Shown: positions 16,856-25,902, counted from the stretch's first letter. The stretch: 31,924 bases of DNA from JBBRNH01 sp038230415 (GCA_038230415.1 JBBRNH010000071.1:1-31924); one strand, 5' to 3'. The notes: generated by a model not told the origin, from the sequence alone. Numbers and translations: made by a program.

Positions 16856-16871
16856 CCCTAAAAACAACCCG

Positions 16872-17516
16872 ATGGACTTTAATAGCTGCACCCAGGAGTA
16901 CTTAGAAGATACGTTTGATTTAGAACCCATCTTTGTTCCGTCGGCACTCAATGACTGGTTAAATGCTGCCACACCACTCAACGATCAGGAGCGATACGAA
17001 GCCGACGAACTACGGGAAATGCTCATTCTGAACGTCGGCCATTGGAACGAACAGGAACTCTCGCTGCACTTTATCGGGCCGGTTTTTAGTATGCCCAAAT
17101 TTACGATTGTCAAAAAAATGAATCTCTTTGCCCAGCGATATATCTCGGCCACCGTTCCTGATGTAACAAACACGCCTATTGTGCTATCGGGCAAGCCCGA
17201 TGGAATACTGGCATCGGGTTTTCGTTCGCCCGATACACCGTTTTTCTGTTTCCAAGAGTACAAACGTGAAAAAGACCCGAACGGCGATCCGGCGGGGCAG
17301 TGCCTGGCGGCTATGCTGGTCGGCCAGACGTTGAATAACAACACCGACGAGGTTATCTACGGCTGTTACGTAGTCGGTGAGAACTGGCGGTTCATGGTTT
17401 TGACCGGCAAACAATACGCCATTAGCCCGGCCTTCTCAGCCGCAACTGATGAAGTTTATTTCATTATTGGTGTGCTGAAACAGCTCAAACAGCTTATCAT
17501 GAAGCGTGTACTTTGA
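16872..17516 (+). CDS. PD-(D/E)XK nuclease-like protein of unknown role
   Basis: Protein of 214 residues. A possible nuclease core is visible: Glu62 in an early helix, KPDG with Asp110, then FFCFQEYKRE with Glu129-Tyr-Lys131, and GQCLAAML with Gln143 in the next helix. This E...D...ExK...Q order is that of PD-(D/E)XK nucleases. The start is ATG 16872; the upstream in-frame extension overlaps the previous gene. No DNA-binding domain or partner methylase is nearby, so it is not a typical restriction system. DNA cleavage is inferred from motifs only. Confidence 0.55.
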   Translation: MDFNSCTQEYLEDTFDLEPIFVPSALNDWLNAATPLNDQERYEADELREMLILNVGHWNEQELSLHFIGPVFSMPKFTIVKKMNLFAQRYISATVPDVTNTPIVLSGKPDGILASGFRSPDTPFFCFQEYKREKDPNGDPAGQCLAAMLVGQTLNNNTDEVIYGCYVVGENWRFMVLTGKQYAISPAFSAATDEVYFIIGVLKQLKQLIMKRVL

Positions 17517-17570
17517 GTGTTCTTATTTTTAACATTGTCAAAACTTCTTTAGTTTTTGTTGCTTTCCTGC

Positions 17571-18911
17571 ATGGAACTCTCTCCCCTTTCTGCCATCTCG
17601 CCCATTGATGGCCGTTACCGCAAACAAGTTGACGCATTGGCTCCGTATTTTTCGGAATATGGCCTGATCCAGTACCGCGTTCGTATCGAAATCGAGTACT
17701 TCATCGCGCTCTGCGAATGGCCGTTGCCCCAACTACAGGCCATTGATAAAAAGGAGTTTGTAGCCCTGCGCGGGCTTTACGAAAACTTTACCGAAGCCGA
17801 TGCCAACCGGATTAAAGAGATCGAGAAAACGACCAATCATGACGTAAAAGCGGTTGAGTATTTTATCAAAGAGAAACTAACAGGTCTATCGGTCGCCCCC
17901 TTTCTGGAGTTTATTCACTTCGGGCTGACTTCGCAGGACATCAATAACACGGCTATTCCGCTCTTACTCTCTGACGCACTCGCCAACGAAATCGAGCCGA
18001 TGTACCAGCAAGTCTATCAACGACTCCAACAACTCGCCAACGGCTGGGCCAACGTGCCAATGCTGGCCCGAACGCACGGCCAACCGGCTTCGCCCACCCG
18101 GCTCGGCAAAGAACTATTGGTATTTTGCGAACGCATCGAAAAGCAACTGCACCTGCTGGCCGATGTGCCGACGGCGGCCAAATTCGGCGGGGCAACGGGC
18201 AATTTCAACGCCCACCACGTGGCGTATCCGGGGGTGGACTGGAAAAAATTCGGCGACGATTTTGTGCAGGGCTTAGGCATGGTCAGGAGTCAGTTTACCA
18301 CGCAGGTTGAGCATTATGATATGATGGCGGCCACGCTCGATGCCTTCAAACGCCTGAATACCATCCTGATAGATTTTGACCGCGATATGTGGACGTATAT
18401 CTCGATGAACTACTTCAGGCAGAAAATCAAGGCCGGTGAAGTCGGGTCGTCGGCGATGCCGCACAAGGTAAACCCGATTGATTTTGAGAACTCCGAAGGC
18501 AACCTCGGCATTGCCAACGCCCTGCTGGAGTATCTATCGGGCAAGCTGCCCATCTCGCGGCTTCAGCGCGATTTGACAGACTCGACCGTGTTGCGGAACC
18601 TCGGTGTGCCGTTCGCCCACATCACCGTTGCGCTAAAATCACTGCTGAAAGGCTTGGATAAACTCGAACTCAACGAAGCCGCCCTCCACGCCGACCTTGA
18701 TGATAACTGGGCGGTGGTCTCCGAAGCGATTCAGACCGTTCTCCGGCGCGAAGGCTACCCCGAACCCTACGAAGCCCTGAAAGCCCTGACCCGCACCAAC
18801 GCCAAAATCACCGCCGACAGTATCCGGCAGTTTATCAGCGAGTTAGCGGTTTCGGATTCGATAAAAGCCGAACTCCTGGCAATCACGCCGTTTAATTATG
18901 TCGGGATTTAA
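17571..18911 (+). CDS. purB: Adenylosuccinate lyase
   Basis: Enzyme of purine synthesis that removes fumarate from SAICAR and adenylosuccinate; cytoplasmic homotetramer. It has 446 residues, normal for PurB. Seen in sequence are SPIDGRYRKQVD at the start, TSQDINNTA, ARTHGQPASPT and the fumarase-superfamily signature GSSAMPHKVNPIDFEN at about 290-305. ATG 17571 is preferred over a TTG 15 bases upstream because the conserved N-terminus begins there. A TAgttTTTG-like sequence at 17550-17558 is a loose -7 match. Confidence 0.96.
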   Translation: MELSPLSAISPIDGRYRKQVDALAPYFSEYGLIQYRVRIEIEYFIALCEWPLPQLQAIDKKEFVALRGLYENFTEADANRIKEIEKTTNHDVKAVEYFIKEKLTGLSVAPFLEFIHFGLTSQDINNTAIPLLLSDALANEIEPMYQQVYQRLQQLANGWANVPMLARTHGQPASPTRLGKELLVFCERIEKQLHLLADVPTAAKFGGATGNFNAHHVAYPGVDWKKFGDDFVQGLGMVRSQFTTQVEHYDMMAATLDAFKRLNTILIDFDRDMWTYISMNYFRQKIKAGEVGSSAMPHKVNPIDFENSEGNLGIANALLEYLSGKLPISRLQRDLTDSTVLRNLGVPFAHITVALKSLLKGLDKLELNEAALHADLDDNWAVVSEAIQTVLRREGYPEPYEALKALTRTNAKITADSIRQFISELAVSDSIKAELLAITPFNYVGI

Positions 18912-18954
18912 CAGGAAGTCCCGGTATCCATTTCACAAAAACACCGTAGGCTGT

Positions 18955-19197
18955 ATGGATGAACAGATAAATCATTATTTGGGCCGTTTTCAAGAAGCGG
19001 CAACGCTTGAAAGCCGGCAGCAAATAGTAGAAGAATATACTGCATTCTACAAAACATTAACCGAGCCCGAGCAACGACAGGCCGATCAGATTATGATGGC
19101 TCTGCGACCCTCGATACGGCAACGAGTGGCCGATTTGGACGAGCTTATCGCTAAAGCCCAACGTCAGATCGGTGAAAACGTAGTTCATGTGGTGTAG
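18955..19197 (+). CDS. Small helical protein of unknown function
   Basis: Protein of 80 residues (MDEQINHYLGRFQEAATLESRQQIVEEYTAFYKTLTEPEQ...), entirely helical in appearance and without cysteines. The frame also offers an ATG at 18898 that overlaps the purB end and would add 19 residues of poor composition, so the internal ATG is preferred. It lies 43 bases after purB on the same strand and converges on proC. No family is recognised. Confidence 0.5.
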   Translation: MDEQINHYLGRFQEAATLESRQQIVEEYTAFYKTLTEPEQRQADQIMMALRPSIRQRVADLDELIAKAQRQIGENVVHVV

Positions 19198-19212
19198 TTC
19201 ATTAGTTGGGTA

Positions 19213-20016
19213 TTACCCCTTCGATAACTCCTGCGCCCGCGTTTGAGCGGCTTTGATGCCGTCAATCAGCGTTTGGTCTAACGCGCCCGCGCCGAAGGTG
19301 CGGAGGGCGGCTTCGGTAGTACCGCCTTTGCTGGCTACGGCTTTAATCAAATCATCCAATGAGCGGTCGGCGTTGTTGATGAGGTGGTACGCGCCAAGCA
19401 TGGTCTGTTTCACGAGCAGGGTCGAAACGCCTTCGTCGAAACCCATTTGCTGCCCGGCCTCGATCATGGCCTTCACCACGTAATAAAAATAGGCCGGGCC
19501 GGAGCCACTCAGGGCTGTAACGGCATCGAGTTGTGATTCGTCGGCCAGGAAGATAGACCGGCCCGTTGCATTAATCAGGTTTTCGACCCGGCGCAGGCTG
19601 TCCCGATCTACATCAGGGGCTGCCGTGAAGCCCGTAATACCCATGCCGAGCATGGCGGGCGTGTTGGGCATGGCCCGAATCACGAGCCGGTGGTTGAGTT
19701 TTTCCTGAATCTGCGCCATCGGAATCCCGGCCATGATAGACAACACCACCTGATTGGGCTGGATAACGGCTTTCAGTTCGCCGTGAACACTGGCGAAATC
19801 CTGCGGCTTGACCGACAAAATAATCAGATCAACGGCAGCCACGCGCGGGCCGATGGTATCAACCACCACGCCAGTGCGTTCGGTTTTGAGAGCTTCGGAG
19901 CGTTCGGGACTTTTTTCGATCAGCAGCAGGTCATCGCTTTTCACGAGGTTGTACTGCACAAACGACTTGGCAAAGGCCATGCCCATGTTGCCGCAACCGA
20001 TAATGGCGATTTTCAT
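19213..20016 (-). CDS. proC: Pyrroline-5-carboxylate reductase
   Basis: Last step of proline synthesis, NAD(P)H-dependent reduction of pyrroline-5-carboxylate. It has 267 residues. The Rossmann motif IGCGNMG is at 6-12, with SVKPQDF, MPNTPAMLGMG and the C-terminal family signature DAVTALSGSGPAYFYYVVKAM. The ATG follows a purine-rich inverted repeat that separates it from the TlpA-like gene. The neighbours do not belong to proline metabolism. Confidence 0.96.
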   Translation of the reverse strand: MKIAIIGCGNMGMAFAKSFVQYNLVKSDDLLLIEKSPERSEALKTERTGVVVDTIGPRVAAVDLIILSVKPQDFASVHGELKAVIQPNQVVLSIMAGIPMAQIQEKLNHRLVIRAMPNTPAMLGMGITGFTAAPDVDRDSLRRVENLINATGRSIFLADESQLDAVTALSGSGPAYFYYVVKAMIEAGQQMGFDEGVSTLLVKQTMLGAYHLINNADRSLDDLIKAVASKGGTTEAALRTFGAGALDQTLIDGIKAAQTRAQELSKG

Positions 20017-20020
20017 AAAA

Positions 20021-20134
20021 GGGGAGAAAAGGGAGGAAGGGGACGAAAGGGACGAGGGGGAAGAAGGGGAAGGGCAGGGAATGTTTCTATTGTCCCTCTC
20101 GTCCCCTTTCTCCCTTTCGTCCCCTTCCTCCCCT
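20021..20134. repeat. Polypurine/polypyrimidine inverted repeat between proC and the TlpA-like gene
   Basis: A plus-strand purine tract (about 20021-20090, built of GGGA, GGAA and GACGA words) is followed by a pyrimidine tract (about 20092-20134). Bases 20031-20052 are an exact reverse complement of 20111-20132, 22 of 22. The structure could form a hairpin and, given its purine mirror character, a triplex. It lies in the 116-base gap between co-directional genes, abutting the TlpA stop codon, so termination or RNA-stability roles are possible. Confidence 0.7.
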
Positions 20135-21251
20135 ATTTCAATACTTCGGCTAATTTCTGCTCCAGAGCGTCGCCCCGGAGGTTTTTAGCAACGATCTTGC
20201 CTTCTTTATCCACTAAGAACGTGGCCGGAATGGCACTTACACCATATTTCTGAGCGGCTGCCGACTGCCAGAATTTAAGGTCAGACACGTGCGTCCAGGT
20301 CAGGTTATCATTTCTGATGGCCCGGAGCCAGCTTTCGCGGTCCTTGTCTAAAGAGACGCTGTAAATGGCGAAACCCTTCTCTTTGAACTTGTTATACATC
20401 CTGACCACGTTGGGATTTTCGTTTCGGCAGGGGCCGCACCACGAAGCCCAGAAATCAATCAGCACGTATTTCCCGCGCAGCGACGACAGCGCAACGGCAG
20501 CCCCGGTGGTGTCGTTCAGGGCAATTTCGGGGGCTTCCGAGCCAACCATCACGCCCCGAATCCGGGCAATATTGCCGATGAATCCTTTGGCCTGCGGGCT
20601 GTTGGGGTTTTCTTTCTCAAACCGCCGGGCCAGGGTATCGAGCGTGGGGAAATCGTTTTCTACATTCAGGAAATTGGTGGCAAACAGGGCCGCGAGCGAG
20701 GTTCCCATACCCGGCAGCAGTTGTTTTACCTGCGTTACCATCTGCTTTTCAGCAGTGCCGTATTCGGCCTGAATCTGCTCCATTTTTTTGGTTTCTTTCT
20801 TTTCCGAGGCTTCCTGATATTGCTTGTTCCAGTTGGCGATGCGCGTGTCCATGTTCGTTTTCAGGCCCATCAACTGGTCATAGAATTCCATGTTTTTAGA
20901 ACCTTTTACCACTGCCGCGCCTTTTTTGCCGGTTTTAGGTTCGGTCTGGTAGCCGTCGGCCTGCACCGTCAGGGTCTCACCACCTTCGAGGAGTAAGGCA
21001 ATTCGCTGGGCATTGGCAATGTTGAGCAGATACACTCCGCCCCCGTCTGGCACAGTAGTTTTGACCGCAAAACGGTTGTCTTTGCTCAGTTTGGCCGAAT
21101 CGAGCCGGGTGGCGGGCTGGCCATTGCTTTCAAAATAAACCGTGCTGCCGGGCGTAGCGGCTTTCACCTGACCCGTGATCGTTACCACACGCTGGGCCAT
21201 TGCCGAGAGGGTCAGGCCCATAAAAGCCAGCGCAATTCCTGTAGTTTTCAT
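20133..21251 (-). CDS. TlpA-family thioredoxin with DUF4369-like N-terminus
   Basis: Exported thiol-disulfide oxidoreductase of 372 residues. The signal peptide (MKTTGIALAFMGLTLSAMAQ) is followed by a beta-rich N-terminal domain of DUF4369 type (VTITGQVKAATPGSTVYFE), a helical linker, and a TlpA/AhpC-like thioredoxin domain with WCGPC at 271-275 and IPATFLVDKEGKIV near the C-terminus. It probably reduces or isomerises disulfides in the periplasm. Its ATG overlaps the gatB stop (ATGA), so it is translationally coupled to an unrelated housekeeping gene. Confidence 0.88.
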   Translation of the reverse strand: MKTTGIALAFMGLTLSAMAQRVVTITGQVKAATPGSTVYFESNGQPATRLDSAKLSKDNRFAVKTTVPDGGGVYLLNIANAQRIALLLEGGETLTVQADGYQTEPKTGKKGAAVVKGSKNMEFYDQLMGLKTNMDTRIANWNKQYQEASEKKETKKMEQIQAEYGTAEKQMVTQVKQLLPGMGTSLAALFATNFLNVENDFPTLDTLARRFEKENPNSPQAKGFIGNIARIRGVMVGSEAPEIALNDTTGAAVALSSLRGKYVLIDFWASWCGPCRNENPNVVRMYNKFKEKGFAIYSVSLDKDRESWLRAIRNDNLTWTHVSDLKFWQSAAAQKYGVSAIPATFLVDKEGKIVAKNLRGDALEQKLAEVLK

Positions 21252-22750
21252 AATGCTAATTCCTTCGTTATCAATTCATTGACTAATTTAGGATCGGCGG
21301 CTCCTTTCGTTTTTTTCATAACATCACCGACGAATAATCCGAGCAAGCCTTTCTTGCCGTTGCGATACTGTTTCACCTTGTCAGGATTGGCAGCCAGCAC
21401 TTCACTAACCAACGCTTGCAGGGTATCGGTATTGCGGTTTTGTAACAGTCCGTTGGCCGTTGCCAGAGCGATGGCCGTTGTGCCGGGCTGTTGGATGAGC
21501 AGCCCGAAAACGGTTTGGGCCGCTGTTTGGCTGATTGTTCCGGCATCAATCAGGGTTATCAACTCGGCCAGTTTAGCGGCTGTTACCGGGAACGATCCAT
21601 CGTCGCTCATCCGCCCCCGCACCGGACCCATAATCCAGTTGGCAACGGCTTTATAGTTATTGGTTTGCTCACAAACGGCTTCAAAAAACACGGCCGTCTC
21701 GCGGCTGTCGGTGAGCTGGGCGGCATCGTAATCGGTCAGGCCGTAGTGGGTCGTGAATTTCCGGTATAGTTCGGCGGGCAGAGCAGGCAGCGTAGCCCGA
21801 ATCTCGGCAAGCCAAGCATCCGAAATCACAACCGGCTGAAGGTCAGGGTCAGGGAAATACCGATAATCGTTCATCGTCTCTTTTTCGCGCATCCCAACCG
21901 TTTGGCCCGTTGCCGCGTCGAACGTCCGGGTTTCCTGTTTGATGGTTTCGCCCGCTTCGGTCATCGCTATTTGTCGGTTGTATTCGGCTTCGACGGCCCG
22001 CTGCACGTTGCGGATCGAGTTCAGGTTTTTCACCTCAACCTTCGTGCCGAGTTTGGTTTCGCCCGCGGGCCGGATAGACACGTTCACGTCGCACCTCAGC
22101 GAACCTTCTTCCATGTTGCCGTCGCAGATGCCGAGGTAGCGCACCAGCCGCCGGACTTCGATCAGAAACTGCCCGGCTTCTTCGGCAGAGCGCAGGCAGG
22201 GTTCCGTCACCATCTCGATCAGGGGCGTTCCGGCGCGGTTATAATCAAGGCAAGTGGCAAACGGGCTGGCATCGTGCACCGATTTTCCGGCATCTTCTTC
22301 AAGGTGAATATGGTGCAGATAAATCGTGGTTTGGTAGGTATCGTCAGTCGCGGAAATGCTCAGGTTGCGCGGGCCGGTGGGCCGGTTTTTGACCGTTACG
22401 GCAATCGTGCCGCCCACACAGATCGGGTCTTTGTCCTGCGAGAGTTGATAGCCTTTGGGCAGGTCGGGATAAAAATAGTTTTTCCGGGCGAAGACGTTGC
22501 GCCGGGTAATGTCGCAACCGCAGGCGAGGCCCATCGTCACGGCAAAGTCAACGGCACGTCGGTTCAGTTTGGGCAACACGCCGGGGTGCGCCAGGGTGAT
22601 GACGCTGATATTGGTGTTGGGGTCGGCACCAAAGGCGTTGACATCGGCGGCAAAAATTTTACTCTCGGTCTGGAGTTGGCAATGCACTTCGAGGCCAATA
22701 ACGGTCTCAAAGGTGGTTTTTGCGGTTGGTGTTGTTTCGGTAGCGACCAT
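21248..22750 (-). CDS. gatB: Asp-tRNA(Asn)/Glu-tRNA(Gln) amidotransferase subunit B
   Basis: GatB subunit of the GatCAB amidotransferase, which activates Glu-tRNA(Gln) or Asp-tRNA(Asn) for amidation. It has 500 residues. Conserved parts are FETVIGLEVHCQLQTESKIF, RKNYFYPDLPKGYQLSQ, YNRAGTPLIEMVTEP, a DYRYFPDPDLQP segment and a C-terminal YqeY-like helical tail (GNGKKGLLGLFVGDVMKKTKG-like region). ATG 22750 is chosen because an exact TATCTTTG box lies at 22782-22775, which rules out the longer frame starting at 22807. No gatA or gatC is in the window. Confidence 0.96.
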   Translation of the reverse strand: MVATETTPTAKTTFETVIGLEVHCQLQTESKIFAADVNAFGADPNTNISVITLAHPGVLPKLNRRAVDFAVTMGLACGCDITRRNVFARKNYFYPDLPKGYQLSQDKDPICVGGTIAVTVKNRPTGPRNLSISATDDTYQTTIYLHHIHLEEDAGKSVHDASPFATCLDYNRAGTPLIEMVTEPCLRSAEEAGQFLIEVRRLVRYLGICDGNMEEGSLRCDVNVSIRPAGETKLGTKVEVKNLNSIRNVQRAVEAEYNRQIAMTEAGETIKQETRTFDAATGQTVGMREKETMNDYRYFPDPDLQPVVISDAWLAEIRATLPALPAELYRKFTTHYGLTDYDAAQLTDSRETAVFFEAVCEQTNNYKAVANWIMGPVRGRMSDDGSFPVTAAKLAELITLIDAGTISQTAAQTVFGLLIQQPGTTAIALATANGLLQNRNTDTLQALVSEVLAANPDKVKQYRNGKKGLLGLFVGDVMKKTKGAADPKLVNELITKELAL

Positions 22751-22774
22751 GCAACGGTAAAAATCAGATACGGG

Positions 22775-22782
22775 CAAAGATA
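22775..22782 (-). promoter_or_regulatory. Bacteroidota -7 box for gatB
   Basis: The minus strand reads TATCTTTG, an exact TAnnTTTG match, 24 bases before the gatB ATG. A TTTG on the same strand at 22808-22805 is 22 bases further upstream and falls inside the arm of the preceding terminator hairpin. Confidence 0.6.
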
Positions 22783-22798
22783 CGGTGGTGTGGTCTGC

Positions 22799-22835
22799 AA
22801 CGCACAAACCCCGCGCCGGGCGGGGTTTGTGCGTT
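22799..22835 (-). terminator. Strong hairpin after the glycosylphosphotransferase gene
   Basis: CGCACAAACCCCGC (22801-22814) pairs perfectly with GCGGGGTTTGTGCG (22820-22833); two flanking A-T pairs extend the stem to 16 bp around a 5-base loop. It lies 23 bases past the glycosylphosphotransferase stop. There is no long T tract, but stem stability and position support termination. Confidence 0.65.
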
Positions 22836-22858
22836 TGTCATGCTGGTGATAACCGGCC

Positions 22859-24238
22859 TTATTGCCCCCGGCCCTGCACCATCACCCGCAGCGTTTGGCC
22901 GATAATCCAGATGTCGAGAATAAACGAACGCCGTTCGGGATAGAGCAGATCGAACCGAAGCCGCTGCACCATTTCTTCGATGTTGCTGGCGTAGCCGTAG
23001 CGCACCTGACCAATTGACGTAATGCCGGGTTTGACTTTCAGCAGGTTCCGGTATTCCGGGGCGATTTCAACGATCTTGTCAATAAAAAACTGCCGCTCCG
23101 GGCGCGGGCCTACCACCGACATATCACCCATGAGAACGTTGACAAACTGGGGCAGTTCGTCAACGCGGGTTCGGCGCATAAACCGGCCCCAGGGGGTAAT
23201 GCGTGGGTCTTGCAGTCCTTTTGAGAGGGCAGGGCCGCGCTGTTCGGCGTTGGTGTACATACTCCTGAACTTATAAATGCTGAATGGGATACCGGCCCGG
23301 CCAATGCGTTCCTGCGCGTAGAAAACCGGCCCCGCCGACGACAGTTTGGTGAGTATGGCTACCAACAGAAAAATGGGCGATCCCAAGAGTAACACCCCTA
23401 ACGAGAACGTAATATCGAAACCCCGTTTGAGCGTATTGACCCTGAAATCCTGCAACATCTGCGACGACAGGTTCAGCACGGGCAAAAAATCGTGGTATTC
23501 GATAGACGTTCCCTTTGCCAGAAACCCCCGGAAATCTACCAGCAGCTTCACCTGAAAATCGGCTCTGTCAGCTTCATCAACAATGGCTTTTAGGAGTGTA
23601 TTATCAATGTAAGGCAGGCAGCAATACACACAGTCGATGTTGTTAAGTTGAATAAACTGCTGAAGGTCGTCGTAATTACCCTGGAGTTGCGCCTTGTTTT
23701 CGGGTGAGGGATGGTCGAAAAATCCAAAGAAACGGAAGCCCATTTCGGGGTGGGCTTTATAAAACGCGGTGATTGTCTGGGATAATTTGCCGTAGCCAAC
23801 CACCACAAACCGGCGGTTGTTGTAGCCCCGCGCCCGGTATTCCTGCACAAACCACAGCCCCCCGATCCTGAACAAAGCGCCGAGCGTAAAAAAAATCAGG
23901 TAAGAAACAAAGAGTTGTTCGCGTGAATAGTAATACCCCTTCACCAGCACCCAATAGAGCGACATAACGGCAACGTGAAGGGCAACGAGCGTCAGAAATT
24001 TACGCAGCAGGTGACTGACGCGGAACAATTGACGCGGAAAATTATACGGTTGAAGCGAGGCTACCAACACAATCCAGACCAGATTAAAAACTAACCAGAG
24101 CGTGATATACGGCGGGTGGGCCAGCGAGTCTAATGTGCCGAATTTCAGCCCGTATGCACCCGCAAAGGCTATATTCAGGCAAATAAAATCGGCCAGAACG
24201 TGCAGGGGCAAGAACAATATGGAGTACCGATGTCTCAT
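22859..24238 (-). CDS. Polyprenyl glycosylphosphotransferase (WcaJ/WbaP-like)
   Basis: Inner-membrane enzyme of 459 residues that starts exopolysaccharide synthesis by moving a sugar-1-phosphate onto undecaprenyl phosphate. Four N-terminal spans are followed by a CoA-binding-like middle domain (VVVGYGKLSQTI) and the C-terminal sugar transferase domain: KRGFDITFSLGVLLLGSPIFLL, GPVFYAQERIGRAGIPFSIYKFRSM, RRTRVDELPQFVNVLMGDMSVVGPRPE and KPGITSIGQVRYGY. The Wzi-like gene directly upstream on the same strand fits a capsule or slime role, although no other glycosyltransferases are nearby. Confidence 0.92.
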   Translation of the reverse strand: MRHRYSILFLPLHVLADFICLNIAFAGAYGLKFGTLDSLAHPPYITLWLVFNLVWIVLVASLQPYNFPRQLFRVSHLLRKFLTLVALHVAVMSLYWVLVKGYYYSREQLFVSYLIFFTLGALFRIGGLWFVQEYRARGYNNRRFVVVGYGKLSQTITAFYKAHPEMGFRFFGFFDHPSPENKAQLQGNYDDLQQFIQLNNIDCVYCCLPYIDNTLLKAIVDEADRADFQVKLLVDFRGFLAKGTSIEYHDFLPVLNLSSQMLQDFRVNTLKRGFDITFSLGVLLLGSPIFLLVAILTKLSSAGPVFYAQERIGRAGIPFSIYKFRSMYTNAEQRGPALSKGLQDPRITPWGRFMRRTRVDELPQFVNVLMGDMSVVGPRPERQFFIDKIVEIAPEYRNLLKVKPGITSIGQVRYGYASNIEEMVQRLRFDLLYPERRSFILDIWIIGQTLRVMVQGRGQ

Positions 24239-24368
24239 GCAGTGTGGAATTATTATCTGATTTTTGTGTATTTAAGCAAGATGCAACTCCCTGTAAATCA
24301 GCGATTGTGGGGCAAAGTAAATGGATTCGGGCTAAAAACGGGTGCCATTCAATCAATTTGCGTCAAAC

Positions 24369-25874
24369 TCAACGGGCCGATGCTGTTGGCCGCCAAACTT
24401 TACGAATACCCACATAGCCGCCAATAGAAGTGGGGTATAGCTGCCCGGCATCGGCACTGACCGAGGCCGTCAGCACGGCTCCGTTTAGCCACCTTACCGG
24501 AGCCAAAACCGTTATGATTCCCGAAAATTGCGGCTTCATCGGCACGAACGGCTCGCTGTATAACCCCAGATTCCGGCTGTACGATAGTTTGGTCTGATAC
24601 GTTGGCGGCTGCACAAACAATGGCCCGCCAAACCGGGGCAACGTACCCGACATACCTACGTGAAATACCCGTACCCGGTTGTTGTTGGTGAAAGTTCCGA
24701 ACGGAATCTGACCGTCGGCCCCGCGTTGGGGCGTAATAAACGGCGTACCAATCGTATTGCCCCGATACGACCAGCCATCCCGAAACTGTCCGTGATTGAA
24801 GTAATTATCGTTACCCCGGTTGGCTCCTCCGCCATCGTATGAAAACAAAGCCCCGCCCTGACTGCTGGTGTTCAAATACTCAAGCACGAGATCATGCACG
24901 AGCGCGTTGGGCTTGGGCATCCGAATCCGCAGGCCATGCAGTCCGTCGGCAATGTTGGTCAGGTAAAACAGGGAACCATCGTCATATACGCTCTGCCGAT
25001 ACCCAAACAGACTGAGTTTATTCAGCCGAACAGCAACGGCCACATCTATCGAGCCGAGGTGATTGCCGACGCGGTTGGCGTAATCAAAACTGGTCAGGCC
25101 GTCGGTGCGGTCTTCGGTGCCACCGGCCTTGAATCCAGACACAACATAGACGTAATCGCGGAACGACGCGGGCAGATACGGGCCGTTACTGAGCAGCGTT
25201 TGGCCCAACGCCGGGCTGTAGCCACCCCAGATAACCTGATGGTTGAAACCGCCCGATACCTGCACCCGGCCACCGGGTTTGCCCACCCGCAGATACATCG
25301 ATTTCTGGTGCAGCAGGGCGTGTTCTACATAAACTCCGCCTAACCAGCCGTGCGCGTATTGCCCCATCACTGACACCCATTTTTTAGTGAACGGTACGGG
25401 CGTAAAGACAGGAATACCGATCTGGATTTTTGGTATCGGCAGCGCATTTCCTGACCATGAGTAGGCCCCGGTCGAGAGGGTTGAATCGGTCAGGCCATAC
25501 AGCTCGCGCCGACGACCGACATAAATTTCAAACGCCCGGTAGCGAATTTTACCGTAGGCTTCGGGCAGCAGCAGTTGGTTGGTGCCAACGCCGTTGGCAA
25601 CCGCGCTCAGGCCGTAACCGTAGTCGAATCGGTGTTTGCGGGCGGTGTCATAATCGGCGTGTGCGCTCAGTCGCAGCGTGAGGGCCGACGGGATAACCGG
25701 CACAGTACCGTATTGATTGGTTCGCAACCAAAACGGAGTCTGACGCGACGAAGTGCCAAAAACACCCGCTTCAACGGTGTAGGCAGCGGGTGTTTTGATG
25801 AATTGCGCCACCACCCAAACGGGGCTTGTGAGCGCGTAAACAACGAAAAACACAAAAGCAGAACAACGAACCAT
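24369..25874 (-). CDS. Capsule assembly Wzi-like outer-membrane protein
   Basis: Protein of 501 residues with a signal peptide (MVRCSAFVFFVVYALTSPVWVVAQ). The body resembles Wzi-family barrels that hold capsule at the outer membrane: an N-terminal QTPFWLRTNQYG segment, an IYVGRRRELYGLTD strand, GGFNHQVIWGGYSP, and amphipathic strands to the end. A longer frame starts at 25901, but the exact TACCTTTG box at 25910-25903 lies two bases from it, so ATG 25874 is chosen. It is 130 bases upstream of the glycosylphosphotransferase on the same strand. Confidence 0.75.
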   Translation of the reverse strand: MVRCSAFVFFVVYALTSPVWVVAQFIKTPAAYTVEAGVFGTSSRQTPFWLRTNQYGTVPVIPSALTLRLSAHADYDTARKHRFDYGYGLSAVANGVGTNQLLLPEAYGKIRYRAFEIYVGRRRELYGLTDSTLSTGAYSWSGNALPIPKIQIGIPVFTPVPFTKKWVSVMGQYAHGWLGGVYVEHALLHQKSMYLRVGKPGGRVQVSGGFNHQVIWGGYSPALGQTLLSNGPYLPASFRDYVYVVSGFKAGGTEDRTDGLTSFDYANRVGNHLGSIDVAVAVRLNKLSLFGYRQSVYDDGSLFYLTNIADGLHGLRIRMPKPNALVHDLVLEYLNTSSQGGALFSYDGGGANRGNDNYFNHGQFRDGWSYRGNTIGTPFITPQRGADGQIPFGTFTNNNRVRVFHVGMSGTLPRFGGPLFVQPPTYQTKLSYSRNLGLYSEPFVPMKPQFSGIITVLAPVRWLNGAVLTASVSADAGQLYPTSIGGYVGIRKVWRPTASAR

Positions 25875-25902
25875 CAGGAAAGAACTGTAAAAACAACCCA
25901 CT

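Noticed and set aside
21902..22849. 315-codon plus-strand frame opposite gatB
   Set aside because: It mirrors the gatB reading frame, has no recognisable domain and extends across the gatB promoter and terminator hairpin.
22859..25874. Full capsule biosynthesis locus
   Set aside because: Only the initiating transferase and a Wzi-like protein are present; no Wzx, Wzy, Wza or other glycosyltransferases are seen.
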